Shown: positions 8,833-17,652, numbered from the stretch's first letter. The stretch is 64,000 nucleotides of DNA from Pseudonocardiaceae bacterium YIM PH 21723 (GCA_003600225.1 QZFT01000020.1:1-64000), one strand, 5' to 3'. Translations and numbers: made by a program. The notes: generated by a model not told the origin, from the sequence alone.

Positions 8833-10406
8833 TTAGCGCCCTGAGCAGGCAGTTTGAGGTCGATCAGGTACTGCGAGCCCAGGTCGTCGACACACTTGTT
8901 GCCCTGCAGGAAGATCGTGTGCTGAGTGCCGGTGTAGGTGAGCAGCCGGGCCTTGAGCGCGGCCGCCAGGTCCACGCCCGCCTGGTACGGGGTGGCCGGG
9001 TCACCGGTCGTGGAGATCACCAGCGTGCTGGGCAGGCCGGGCACGTTCGGCTGGTGCGGCTGGCTGGTGTTGGGCACCGGCCAGAAGGCGCAGTAGTCGC
9101 GCACCGCGGCGGGCGCGCCGCCGTCGTCCAGGAACGGCGCGGCCTCCCGGGCGCGCTTGTCGGCCTCCAGCAGCTGGGCCGGGTCGGTGACCCGGGGGTC
9201 GTCGACGCAGCGGATCGCGGTGAACGCGTCGTTCTGCGTGGAGTAGTGCCCCTTGGCGTCGCGGCTGTAGTACTGGTCGGCCATCACCAGCAGCTTGCCC
9301 GGGTTGCCCTTCTTCAGGTCGGCCAGGCCGGTGTTGGCGACCGTCCAGTAGTCCTTGGCGTACAGCGCCTGGACCAGGGCGGTCTGCGCGTCGGTGTAGG
9401 AGAAGGTGCGGCCGTCGAACTGCAGCGGCTTCTCGATGAGCGGGGTCACGATCTCCCGGTACCGCTTGGTGGCCTGGGCCGGGTCGCCGCCGAGCGCGCA
9501 GGAGGACTGGGCGGCGCACCAGGTGGCGAACTCGGTGAAGGCCTTCTGGAAACCGGCGTTCTGGTTGACCAGTTCGGTGATCGGGTCGTTGCTGGGCGCG
9601 ACGGCGCCGTCGAGGATCAGCGCGCGCACGTTCTGCGGGAACTGCTCGGCGTAGGCGGTGCCGATCCGGGTGCCGTAGGAGTAGCCCAGGTAGGTCAGCT
9701 TCTGGTCACCGAGCGCGGAGCGCATGATGTCCATGTCCTTGGCGACGTCCCGGCTGCCCACGTTGGCCAGGAAGTCCTTGCCGGTGTGCTCGACACACTT
9801 GGCGACGTAGTCCTGGTTCTCCTGCTCGGTCTCCCGCACACCCTCCGGGGAGGTGTCGAGGTCCAGGTCCCGGCGCTCGGCGTCCCGTTCGGAATCGCTC
9901 AGACACTTGATCTTCGGCTCACTGGCGCCGATGCCCCGCGGGTCGAAGCCGACCAGGTCGAACCGGGTGGCCAGCTCGGTGTTGCTGATCAGGCTGGCCT
10001 GCCCCGCGGCGGCCACCATGCCGGAACCGCCCGGTCCACCGGGGTTCATCAGCAGCGAGCCGATCCGGTCGCCGCCCGCCGCCGCCTTGCGCAGCAGGCC
10101 GAGTGTGATGGTCTTGCCGGCCGGGTCGGCGTAGTCCTGCGGCACGGTCAGCCGCGCGCAGCGCAGCCCACGCTTGCTGAAGGCGGCCTTCTCGTCGGTC
10201 GTGCTCGCGTACGGCGCGCATCCACCCCAGGTCAGCGACTGGCCGTAGAACTTCTCCAGCCCGGCGGGCACGGTGCCCTGAGGGCCACGTTGCTCGGTGC
10301 TCGCCGGACCGCCGTCATCCGGCTCCGGCCCGGAGCACCCGCTCAGCAGCAGACCGGTGGCGAGGAGCAGGGCGAGGATGCGGCGTTCGGTGGACACCCT
10401 TTGCAT
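8826..10406 (-). CDS. TAP-like alpha/beta hydrolase lipoprotein peptidase
   Basis: A 526-residue exported serine peptidase of the tripeptidyl-aminopeptidase type. The N-terminus has a lipoprotein signal with lipobox LLSGC. The catalytic serine lies in GYSYGT, the oxyanion region in NPGGPGGSG, and the C-terminal TAP-like domain supplies Asp (TTGDPATPY) and His (GTQHTIF). It resembles mycobacterial Rv2223c/Rv2224c (Hip1/CaeA), which lie next to glnA2 in the same order. ATG 10406 gives the best signal peptide; an upstream ATG in frame is possible. It is first in a unit with the membrane protein and glnA2. Confidence 0.88.
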   Translation of the reverse strand: MQRVSTERRILALLLATGLLLSGCSGPEPDDGGPASTEQRGPQGTVPAGLEKFYGQSLTWGGCAPYASTTDEKAAFSKRGLRCARLTVPQDYADPAGKTITLGLLRKAAAGGDRIGSLLMNPGGPGGSGMVAAAGQASLISNTELATRFDLVGFDPRGIGASEPKIKCLSDSERDAERRDLDLDTSPEGVRETEQENQDYVAKCVEHTGKDFLANVGSRDVAKDMDIMRSALGDQKLTYLGYSYGTRIGTAYAEQFPQNVRALILDGAVAPSNDPITELVNQNAGFQKAFTEFATWCAAQSSCALGGDPAQATKRYREIVTPLIEKPLQFDGRTFSYTDAQTALVQALYAKDYWTVANTGLADLKKGNPGKLLVMADQYYSRDAKGHYSTQNDAFTAIRCVDDPRVTDPAQLLEADKRAREAAPFLDDGGAPAAVRDYCAFWPVPNTSQPHQPNVPGLPSTLVISTTGDPATPYQAGVDLAAALKARLLTYTGTQHTIFLQGNKCVDDLGSQYLIDLKLPAQGAKC

Positions 10407-10460
10407 CCTGCCAGGCATGCCTAGGTACACGGGGATCTTCAGTCCGCTGTGTCGGACCGG

Positions 10461-10638
10461 CTACCCGGTGGGCACTGAATTCCGGCCGGCCGCAGCGACC
10501 GCGGCCGTTCCGGTGCCCGTGCCGACGTCCAGGACCGTCAGGCTCACGCGAACGTCTGGGGCGTCCAGCAGAGCAGGCACGGTGCGCACCCGACGCGGCG
10601 AAACCCTGGGCGTAGGAGCCGGCACTCGGACTGATCAA
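10461..10638 (-). pseudogene. remnant of a SAM-dependent methyltransferase
   Basis: Between the peptidase and nadE, one minus-strand frame ends with VPALLDAPDVRV...VLDVGTGTGTAAVAAAG and a stop, which is the upstream helix and SAM-binding motif I of a class I methyltransferase. The preceding conserved piece (SYAQGFAASGAHR) sits in a different frame, so a frameshift separates them, and nothing of the rest of the domain follows. It is best read as a truncated, frameshifted remnant of about 60 codons. The rest of 10407-10730 shows only presumed promoter sequence for the two divergent genes. Confidence 0.5.
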
Positions 10639-10730
10639 AGGCCGTCACTGTTCACCAACGATCGTGTGTTCCGCACGGCAAACCGTCCTCCAGACCGAAT
10701 TCGTCGCGGAATTTCCCGCAAGATAGGGGC

Positions 10731-12446
10731 ATGCCGCAACTTCGCGTAGCACTTGCCCAGGTGAACACCTGCGTGGGCGATCTGACCGGCAACGCCGAGA
10801 TCGTCCGCCGCTGGACCAGGGACGCCGCACAAGCGGGCGCCCACGTCGTGGTGTTCCCGGAGATGGCGCTGACCGGCTACCCGGTGGAGGACCTGGCGTT
10901 GCGCGCGTCCTTCGTGGCGGCGAGCCAGGAGCACCTCGACCGGCTGGCCGGGGAACTGACGGAGGCCGGGTGCGGCGAGACGCTGGTGATCGTCGGTTAC
11001 CTGGACGGCGACGAGGTCGGCCCGCGCAACGCGGTCGCCGCGCTGTACCGGGGTGAGGTGGTGGCCCGGCAGTTCAAGCACCACCTGCCCAACTACGGCG
11101 TGTTCGACGAGCACCGCTACTTCAAGCCCGGTAACCAGCTGACCGTGCTGCGCTACCGCGGGCTGGACCTGGGCATGGTGATCTGCGAGGACGTGTGGCA
11201 GGACGGCGGGCCGATCGCCGCGCTCGGCCGCCGGGGCGTGGACCTGATCCTGTCGCCGAACGCGTCCCCCTATGAGCGGGACAAGGACCGCGTGCGGCTG
11301 CCGCTGCTGGCCCGCCGCGCGGGCGAGGCGGGGGCCGCGATCTGCTACACCAACGTGGTCGGCGGGCAGGACGAGCTGGTCTTCGACGGCGACTCGATGA
11401 TCGTCGGCCTGGACGGTGAGCTGATCTCCCGGGCGCCGCAGTTCGTGGAACACCTGCTGGTCACCGACCTGGACCTGCCGACCGGCGTCCGGTGCGAAGT
11501 GGTGCCCGATCCGGGCTTCACCGTGCGGACGGTGACGCTCTCCGACGATCCGCTGCCCGGCTACGAGCCGGCGGCTCCGGTGATCGCCGAGCCCCTGGAT
11601 GACCTGGCGGAGATGTGGGGCGCGCTGGTCACCGGCCTGCGGGACTACGTGCACAAGAACGGGTTCCGCAGCGTGGTGCTCGGCCTGTCCGGTGGCATCG
11701 ACTCCGCCGTGGTGGCCGCCGTTGCGGTGGACGCGCTGGGACCCGACGCGGTGTACGGCGTGTCCATGCCGTCGGTGTACTCCTCGGACCACTCGATGTC
11801 CGACGCCAAGGAGATGGCGAACCGGACCGGGCTGAACTACCAGGTGCAGCCGATCGCGGACATGGTCGCCGCGTTCGTCGGACCACTCCGGCTGACCGGC
11901 CTGGCCGAGGAGAACGTGCAGGCCCGCTGCCGGGGTGTGCTGCTGATGGGGCTGTCCAACCAGCACGGGCACCTGGTGCTCGCCACCGGTAACAAGACCG
12001 AGCTGGCGGTGGGGTACTCGACCATCTACGGCGACGCCGTCGGCGGCTTCGCGCCGATCAAGGACGTGTCCAAGACGCTGGTCTGGGAACTGGCACGCTG
12101 GCGCAACGCCTCGGCGGCGCAGCGGGGTGAACTGGAGCCGATCCCGGCGAACTCGATCACCAAGCCGCCGTCGGCGGAACTGCGTCCCGGGCAGCTGGAC
12201 ACCGACTCACTGCCGGACTACGCGGTGCTGGACGACATCCTGGACGACTACGTGGAGTACGACCACGGCCTGGTCGAGCTCTTGGCCGCCGGCTTCGACG
12301 AGGCGCTGGTGCGCAAGGTGCTGCACCTGGTGGACCGGGCGGAGTACAAGCGACGGCAGTACCCGCCCGGCACCAAGATCTCCTTCAAGGCGTTCGGCCG
12401 GGACCGGCGGCTGCCGATCACCAACGCCCGAAAGGGTTACATCTGA
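10731..12446 (+). CDS. nadE: glutamine-dependent NAD+ synthetase
   Basis: A 571-residue two-domain enzyme making NAD+ from deamido-NAD+, with glutamine as the nitrogen donor. The N-terminal nitrilase-type glutaminase domain shows Glu44 (FPEMALTG), Lys116 (FKHHLPNYG) and Cys152 (VICEDVW). The C-terminal synthetase domain has the PPi loop SGGIDS at 320-325. The length matches the roughly 570-residue bacterial class rather than the longer mycobacterial form. It is transcribed alone and ends in a hairpin shared with the convergent DUF4383 gene. Confidence 0.95.
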   Translation: MPQLRVALAQVNTCVGDLTGNAEIVRRWTRDAAQAGAHVVVFPEMALTGYPVEDLALRASFVAASQEHLDRLAGELTEAGCGETLVIVGYLDGDEVGPRNAVAALYRGEVVARQFKHHLPNYGVFDEHRYFKPGNQLTVLRYRGLDLGMVICEDVWQDGGPIAALGRRGVDLILSPNASPYERDKDRVRLPLLARRAGEAGAAICYTNVVGGQDELVFDGDSMIVGLDGELISRAPQFVEHLLVTDLDLPTGVRCEVVPDPGFTVRTVTLSDDPLPGYEPAAPVIAEPLDDLAEMWGALVTGLRDYVHKNGFRSVVLGLSGGIDSAVVAAVAVDALGPDAVYGVSMPSVYSSDHSMSDAKEMANRTGLNYQVQPIADMVAAFVGPLRLTGLAEENVQARCRGVLLMGLSNQHGHLVLATGNKTELAVGYSTIYGDAVGGFAPIKDVSKTLVWELARWRNASAAQRGELEPIPANSITKPPSAELRPGQLDTDSLPDYAVLDDILDDYVEYDHGLVELLAAGFDEALVRKVLHLVDRAEYKRRQYPPGTKISFKAFGRDRRLPITNARKGYI

Positions 12447-12449
12447 TGC

Positions 12450-12498
12450 GAGCATGGTGGCCTTGCTCGCGTCTGATGCGCGCAAGGCCACCATGCTC
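12450..12498. terminator. perfect 17-bp hairpin between convergent genes
   Basis: Arms 12450-12466 and 12482-12498 are perfect inverted repeats around a 15-nt loop. It sits between the convergent nadE and DUF4383 genes and can serve both strands. Confidence 0.75.
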
Positions 12499-12507
12499 AC
12501 TTTCGCG

Positions 12508-12924
12508 CTAGGCGGTCGTGGCGCCCCGTGGCCAGTGAACGTGCCGGAGCAGGTCGAGCGCCGTCACGACCAGGACCACGCCGGTGACCAGGTGCAGCAG
12601 ATTGGCGCCGCTGTCCATGGCCATGACGTTCATCGATGCCGAGCCCCACATGCCGATGGCGGCCATGACCAGGCACAGCACGCCGACGACCGTGTTCATC
12701 ATCTTGGCGCGGTCCGCCGAGTCGTTGGCGGCCCACAGCATGGCCAGGCCGAGCACCAGGCTCACCAGGTTGCTGAGCGCGTTGACGGTGAACATGTCCA
12801 TGAACATGCCGCCGGAGGAACCGGAGAAGGCATGCCCTCCGGAGACGGAGAATCCGGCGAGGCCGATCAGTGCGTAGATGGCGCCCAGCGTGAGGCCAAG
12901 AGACTGATTCGTGGTGCGGTTCAT
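12508..12924 (-). CDS. DUF4383-type membrane protein
   Basis: A 138-residue protein with four hydrophobic segments and a met/gly-rich second loop (GGMFMDMF). The arrangement resembles the actinobacterial DUF4383 family, whose function is unknown. ATG 12924 is preceded by AAGGAGGAGCA, an excellent ribosome site. Loss or gain of a partner gene is not evident; it is a monocistronic unit divergent from panB. Confidence 0.8.
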   Translation of the reverse strand: MNRTTNQSLGLTLGAIYALIGLAGFSVSGGHAFSGSSGGMFMDMFTVNALSNLVSLVLGLAMLWAANDSADRAKMMNTVVGVLCLVMAAIGMWGSASMNVMAMDSGANLLHLVTGVVLVVTALDLLRHVHWPRGATTA

Positions 12925-13203
12925 TGCTCCTCCTTGGTGGCGGCGATGCGACCGGATGGAGGAATGATGAGTACGTGACCGTCATCACACCATTGGGTTT
13001 CCGCAAGTATTTGCATACGCAATCGTCGATGGACAAAACCGGAGCTCACCAGCGGTAGATCGCATACAAAGCGGAGACCACCGCTCGTGTGAATCGAGTC
13101 TCAGGGATGTCACGGCGGGCCGCTGCGGGTGTCACTCTCGTACCGCACACATCCACATCCATCCCGGGGACCCGCACGACGGGCACCGAGGTAAGGACGG
13201 TCG
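12925..13203. promoter_or_regulatory. divergent intergenic region, DUF4383 / panB
   Basis: A 279-nt gap between two divergent genes. It has lower GC around 12985-13035 (for example GTATTTGCATACGCAATCG), as expected for promoters, but I see no box pair convincing enough to place. Confidence 0.35.
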
Positions 13204-14070
13204 ATGATGACTGCTTCTGCTGAGCAGCCCGCGCCTTACGGATCCGGCGCGAAGAACACCACGGCACCCACCGGCAAGCGCGTGCGCATTCATCACCTTC
13301 TGGAGATGAAGGAACGCGGCGAGGCCTGGCCGATGCTGACCGCTTACGACATGTACACCGCGCAGATCTTCGACGAGGCGGGCATCCCGGTGCTCCTCGT
13401 CGGCGACTCCGCAGCCAACAACGTGTTCGGCCACGAGACCTCGCTGCCGGTCACGGTCGACGACCTGCTGCCGCTGGTGAAGGCGGTGACCCGGTCGGTG
13501 AAGAAGTCCCTGGTGGTGGCCGACCTGCCGTTCGGCTCCTACCAGGTTTCCGTCGAGCAGGCGGTGGCCACAGCGGTGCGCTTCATGAAGGAAGGCGAGG
13601 CGCACGCCGTCAAGCTGGAGGGCGGCCGCCGGTTCGCCCCGCACATCGAGGCCATCGTGGCCGCGGGCATCCCGGTGATGGCGCACATCGGCTTCACGCC
13701 GCAGAGCGAGCACCAGCTCGGCGGCTACCGGGTGCAGGGCCGTGACGACAAGGCCCAGGAGGTCGCGCTGGACGCGCGGGCCGTCCAGGAGGCGGGCGCG
13801 TTCGCCGTCGTCCTGGAGATGGTGACCGCCGAGGTGGCCAAGCAGATCACCCACGATCTGGTGGTCCCCACCGTGGGCATCGGCGCCGGCCCGGACACCG
13901 ACGCCCAGGTGCTGGTCTGGCAGGACATGGCGGGCATGCGCACCGGGAAGACGGCCCGTTTCGTCAAGCGCTACGCCGATATGGCGGGCGTGCTGTCCAC
14001 CGCGGCCCAGGAGTTCGCCGCCGAGGTCCGCGGACACCAGTTCCCCGGCCCGGAGCACTCGTTCCACTGA
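13204..14070 (+). CDS. panB: 3-methyl-2-oxobutanoate hydroxymethyltransferase
   Basis: A 288-residue PanB, which transfers a hydroxymethyl group from methylene-tetrahydrofolate to 2-oxoisovalerate to give ketopantoate, the first step of pantothenate synthesis. Family motifs are clear: [42 protein letters not shown] and [12 protein letters not shown] 13204 follows AAGGA at proper spacing; the next codon is also ATG. The gene lies in the glnA2/peptidase neighbourhood as in mycobacteria, with nadE and DUF4383 inserted between. It ends in a 24-bp hairpin. Confidence 0.95.
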   Translation: MMTASAEQPAPYGSGAKNTTAPTGKRVRIHHLLEMKERGEAWPMLTAYDMYTAQIFDEAGIPVLLVGDSAANNVFGHETSLPVTVDDLLPLVKAVTRSVKKSLVVADLPFGSYQVSVEQAVATAVRFMKEGEAHAVKLEGGRRFAPHIEAIVAAGIPVMAHIGFTPQSEHQLGGYRVQGRDDKAQEVALDARAVQEAGAFAVVLEMVTAEVAKQITHDLVVPTVGIGAGPDTDAQVLVWQDMAGMRTGKTARFVKRYADMAGVLSTAAQEFAAEVRGHQFPGPEHSFH

Positions 14071-14076
14071 TCACCT

Positions 14077-14147
14077 GAGAACTTTCCATGGAAACTGCCC
14101 TCGCTCTGGCCTGGCCACGGCGGGGGCAGTTTCCATGGAAAGTTCTC
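14077..14147. terminator. perfect 24-bp hairpin between panB and the CRP-like gene
   Basis: Arms 14077-14100 and 14124-14147 are perfectly complementary and each contains the inner palindrome CTTTCCATGGAAA. It lies between convergent stop codons and has no U-tract. Confidence 0.78.
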
Positions 14148-14151
14148 CTCG

Positions 14152-14811
14152 TCACCCCAGCAACGCGTCCGGCCGCAGGATGGTGATCTGATGCCGCCCC
14201 GTGGCGATGACCGCGTCCGAACGCAGCGAGTGCAGTGCCCGGACGACCGCGCGGCGCGAGGCGCTGATCGACGCCGCGATCTCCTCCTGACTGAGCGGCA
14301 GCGTGATCGCGATCCCGTCGCCGGCCGGCATCCCGTACTGCTTGGCCAGGTCCAGCAGGAACACGTGCAACCGCTGCGCCGCCGTGGAGCCGACCAGCTC
14401 GGCGCGCCGCTCGCTGGCCGCGCGTAGCCGGCCGCACACCACCCGCAGCACCGCGTGCGCGATGGCCGGGCAGGTGGCGAGGACGCCGTTGAACTGCTCC
14501 GCCGGAATCCGCAGCAGCCGCACCCGGTCGATGGCGATCACCGACGCCGCCCGGGGCAGGCCGTCGATGGCGGACATCTCGCCGACCAGGTCCCCCGCCC
14601 GGCGGACGGCCAGGATGCACTGGTGGCCGTCCGCCGAACTGGCGAGCACCTTGGCCCGGCCCGCCAGCAGCACCATCGCCGAGGTGGACCGGTCCCCCTC
14701 TCGCATGATCTGGGTGCCCGCCGGGTGATCGTGCCTGGTCCCGGTCCTGCGCAGCACCTCGCGATCCGCCACGGAAAGCAAGGTCCACAGTGGACTGACA
14801 ACGTCGGTCAC
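14152..14811 (-). CDS. Crp/Fnr-family transcription regulator
   Basis: A 219-residue regulator with an N-terminal cyclic-nucleotide-binding fold and a C-terminal winged helix. The phosphate-binding cassette is conserved in outline (GEMSAIDGLPRAASV). The helix-turn-helix follows in LSQEEIAASISASRRAVVRAL. GTG 14811 is chosen because GGAGGAGG lies just upstream; the longer reading frame back to 14976 would overlap the start of the divergent cyclase gene. Being divergent from a nucleotide-cyclase-like gene makes it a plausible sensor of that enzyme's product. That link is inference. Confidence 0.85.
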   Translation of the reverse strand: MTDVVSPLWTLLSVADREVLRRTGTRHDHPAGTQIMREGDRSTSAMVLLAGRAKVLASSADGHQCILAVRRAGDLVGEMSAIDGLPRAASVIAIDRVRLLRIPAEQFNGVLATCPAIAHAVLRVVCGRLRAASERRAELVGSTAAQRLHVFLLDLAKQYGMPAGDGIAITLPLSQEEIAASISASRRAVVRALHSLRSDAVIATGRHQITILRPDALLG

Positions 14812-14958
14812 GAACACCTCCTCCATTAGCAACCGTCCTGCAACCGCTGTCTGCGCCAAATGGCTCAGACCACCGAACAAGCCTCTGCGATGGTCGTCGG
14901 TCTGCGGCTCCCGAGCGCTACCGCAGCACCCACCACGAAACGCCACTGGGAGGAAATC

Positions 14959-15687
14959 GTGTCCACCGATCCGCAATACAGGTCCATGCTCGCCGTCGAC
15001 GTGGAGAAGTCCACCGGCCGCGGCGACGTGGCGTTACTGCACTTCCGCCGCACCCTGTTCCGGGTGCTTCAGGAGTCGATCACCGAGAGCGGGATCGACT
15101 GGAACGCCTGCCATGTCGAGGATCTGGGCGACGGCATGAAGGTGGTCTTCCCGATCAACGCGGTGCGCAAGCGCCTGGTCCACCCGTTGCTACACGAGCT
15201 GACCATCCGGCTGCGCGCGCACAACAAGCTCGCCGGGTCCAGCACCCGGGTCCGGGTCCGCGCCGCGCTGCACGCCGGCGATGTGCACCTGGACGACGGC
15301 AGGCTGGCCGGCGGTTCTCTCGCGATGCTGGCCCGGCTGCTGGACGCCCCGCCGCTGCGGGACGCCCTGGATCGGGCGCCGGAGAGCGCGCCGGTCGCCG
15401 CGCTGCTGTCCCAGCACGTCTACGACGAGGTCGTCCGGCACGGTTACCCGGGCATCGACCTGGACGCCTACCGGCGGGTGCAGTTCACGGTCAAGGAGAC
15501 CACCACCTTCGCCTGGCTGCACATCCCCGGCCTGTCCTTCGGCCGGGCACCGGAACCGACACAACAACAACAACAGCAGCCCGCGGCCGGGGCCACCTAC
15601 AGCCAGACCAACAACGCCACGAACGGCGGCCGGACCTTCAGCACGCAGACCGGTGACCTGAACCTCTCCGGGAAGGACTTCGGCTGA
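14959..15687 (+). CDS. class III nucleotide cyclase-like protein with C-terminal signalling motif
   Basis: A 242-residue protein. Residues about 8-190 look like a class III cyclase catalytic domain: first metal Asp in AVDVEKST, second in LGDGMKVVF, then RVRAALHAGDVHL and the substrate-region helix SLAMLARLLDA. In that helix the usual Asn appears replaced by Ala while Arg is kept. After a Gln-rich linker (EPTQQQQQQP), residues 218-237 carry a motif containing STQTGD that recurs at the N-terminus of the next protein. GTG 14959 follows GGAGGAAATC. Its stop overlaps the next start (TGATG). In a Pycsar reading it would be the PycC-like cyclase; activity is unproven. Confidence 0.72.
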   Translation: MSTDPQYRSMLAVDVEKSTGRGDVALLHFRRTLFRVLQESITESGIDWNACHVEDLGDGMKVVFPINAVRKRLVHPLLHELTIRLRAHNKLAGSSTRVRVRAALHAGDVHLDDGRLAGGSLAMLARLLDAPPLRDALDRAPESAPVAALLSQHVYDEVVRHGYPGIDLDAYRRVQFTVKETTTFAWLHIPGLSFGRAPEPTQQQQQQPAAGATYSQTNNATNGGRTFSTQTGDLNLSGKDFG

Positions 15688-17117
15688 TGGAACAGCACAA
15701 CACCGCCACGGACGGCGGCACCGCGATCAGCACGCAGACCGGCGATGTGAACATCAGCTTCCAGCAGGCCGTCAAGGACTACTTCAACAACGGGATGACC
15801 GCGCTCGGCAGGCAGCTCTACCCGTCGGCGCTGCAACACTTCCTGGCCTTCCTGAGCAGCGCGCAGCACGCCACCGGGGAGAAGAACCGGCCGATGATCG
15901 CGGTGGCGCACGTGTGCGCGGCGCTGGCGATCATGCACGGGAATCCGCCGCACTACCTCAAGCCGGAGGAGGTCAAGCTGGTCCTCAACCACCTCAAGGA
16001 GGCGCGGAAGATCCACGACAACCGGTCCGTGGAGGCCATGGCCGGCACGGTGATGGCCATCGTCAAGGAGGACTACTACCTGGCCGACGGCATGCGGGCG
16101 CCGGAGGAACAGCCGGAGCAGCTGCGTGGCGAGGTCGCCTTGCTGGAACAGCGTGAGGTGGTGGAGCTGGCCCGTCACCTGGGACTGTCCCGGGGCACCA
16201 CCTGGCAGCTGTTCGCGGACCGGGCCGCCGAGTTCGGCGAGCTGGTGGCCCGCACCGACCGGGTGATCATCGACCGGGATCTCAGCCCGGAGCGGGCCGA
16301 GGCGGTGCGGAAGTACTTCCGGAAGACGCCCGACCCGAAGTCGCTGTTCTGGCCGATCACCTGCGGCATCGCCGCGCTGGTGCTGCTGGTCGTGGGGCTG
16401 CGGTTCAACTGGTTCGCGCTGGTGGTCTGCCTGTTCCTGATCTTCCGGATCGGCCGGTTCGGCTTCCGGAAACTGGGCGAGTACCGGCAGTTCCGCAAGG
16501 AGTGGGAGTGGGCCGAGCCGAAGCCCAGCGACGAGCAGATGGATCTGTGGTTGCGGGAGGACGTGGAGTTCATCCGGAACGAGGCGGGCCCCAAACTGCG
16601 GATCAACCCCCGGCTGGACTGGGAGGGCGGCGAGCTGGTCGTCGAGTCCCAAGCAGTGGTCGGCGTCCCGGACTCGCTCCGCGGCAAACCGGTCTACTAC
16701 CGGCTGGGCGAGGACTACCAGCTGCGGGCCAGCGCCTATGACGTGGCGATCCTGCTGCTGACCGACCGGTCGATCAACAGCTACCGCTGCCACCTGGACA
16801 CCGTGAGCGGGGACATCGTCGTGGAACTGCAGGAGGAGTACCACTACCGGGACATCGTCGGCGTGCTGTCCCGCTCGCAGCCGGTGTCGCAGGTGGACGC
16901 CGAGGCGTTCCAGAAGACGATGCAGCTGCCCGAGGGCTGGTCGCTGAACATCACCGCCGACCGGATCTTCGAGCTGCGGATCAAGAACGGCGCCCCGATG
17001 GAGCTGCACGTCGGCTACGGCACCGAGCTGCAGGACGAGCACGGGAACGTGGCGTGGAGCGGCAACACCCACGCGCCGAACGTGATCCAGAAGATGTGGC
17101 GGGCGAGGCGCAGCTGA
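15687..17117 (+). CDS. two-TM protein with N-terminal repeat motif, unknown function
   Basis: A 476-residue protein without a confident family. Residues 5-24 repeat the STQTGD-containing motif found at the end of the preceding cyclase (13 of 20 positions identical). Residues about 25-200 are helical, possibly TPR-like. Two adjacent membrane segments lie at about 218-256 (IAALVLLVVGLRFNWFALVV). The C-terminal 220 residues are a soluble, probably beta-rich domain (VYYRLGEDYQLRASAYDVAI). The gene overlaps both neighbours by TGATG, so the three proteins are likely made together. It could be the effector or a scaffold that receives a signal through the shared motif. Confidence 0.75.
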   Translation: MEQHNTATDGGTAISTQTGDVNISFQQAVKDYFNNGMTALGRQLYPSALQHFLAFLSSAQHATGEKNRPMIAVAHVCAALAIMHGNPPHYLKPEEVKLVLNHLKEARKIHDNRSVEAMAGTVMAIVKEDYYLADGMRAPEEQPEQLRGEVALLEQREVVELARHLGLSRGTTWQLFADRAAEFGELVARTDRVIIDRDLSPERAEAVRKYFRKTPDPKSLFWPITCGIAALVLLVVGLRFNWFALVVCLFLIFRIGRFGFRKLGEYRQFRKEWEWAEPKPSDEQMDLWLREDVEFIRNEAGPKLRINPRLDWEGGELVVESQAVVGVPDSLRGKPVYYRLGEDYQLRASAYDVAILLLTDRSINSYRCHLDTVSGDIVVELQEEYHYRDIVGVLSRSQPVSQVDAEAFQKTMQLPEGWSLNITADRIFELRIKNGAPMELHVGYGTELQDEHGNVAWSGNTHAPNVIQKMWRARRS

Positions 17118-17614
17118 TGCGCGAATCACTGGAGGACGGCTGGCGGGCGCTGACCCGGATCGAGGAGAGCATCCGGCTGGCCGACACCAAAGCCGGGTTC
17201 GTGCTGGCCGGCACCGGGATCCTGGGCAGCCTCGCGGTGCGGGTGCTGCCCGCGGATTCCCGGTGGTCCGGGCATCCGTGGCAGGCCGGGTTCGCACTGG
17301 CCGGATTGGTGCTGGTGTGTGCCGCCGGGCTGGTCGCGCTGTGGGTGTTCAGCCCACAGCGCACGCCCTGGCCGCCGGGGTCGATCCTCTACTTCGAGCA
17401 CATCGCCGAGCGCTACCACAGCCCCGCGGCCTTCGGCGCCGACCTGCTGCCGGTGCTGGACGACCCGGAACGGCTATTGCGCGAGCTGGCCGACCAGATC
17501 TGGGCGATCAGTGGCATCTCCCGGCGCAAACACCATCGGGTGCGGCTGGCCATCGCGGGCCTGGGTGTCGCACTGCTCCTCACCGGGGTGGCCGCTGTCC
17601 TGTCTCGGACATAG
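17117..17614 (+). CDS. PycTM-like (DUF5706) membrane effector
   Basis: A 165-residue protein with the layout of Pycsar TM effectors: a helix with IEESIRLADTKAGFVLAGTG leading into a first membrane segment, a second segment (FALAGLVLVCAAGLVALWVF), a cytoplasmic stretch, and a final membrane helix (LAIAGLGVALLLTGVAAVL). In PycTM proteins a cyclase-made cyclic nucleotide triggers membrane damage and abortive infection. ATG 17117 overlaps the stop of the previous gene. The longer frame starting at 17054 lies inside that gene and is rejected. Family membership is judged by eye from the ADTKAG helix and topology. Confidence 0.68.
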   Translation: MRESLEDGWRALTRIEESIRLADTKAGFVLAGTGILGSLAVRVLPADSRWSGHPWQAGFALAGLVLVCAAGLVALWVFSPQRTPWPPGSILYFEHIAERYHSPAAFGADLLPVLDDPERLLRELADQIWAISGISRRKHHRVRLAIAGLGVALLLTGVAAVLSRT

Positions 17615-17625
17615 ACAAGATCCAG

Positions 17626-17652
17626 CTCAGTGGGTCCGTCGTTTCCACTGAG
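17626..17652 (+). terminator. short hairpin after the cyclase operon
   Basis: Arms CTCAGTGG (17626-17633) and CCACTGAG (17645-17652) with an 11-nt loop, 12 nt after the last stop codon of the operon. It is weaker than the other hairpins in the window. Confidence 0.45.
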
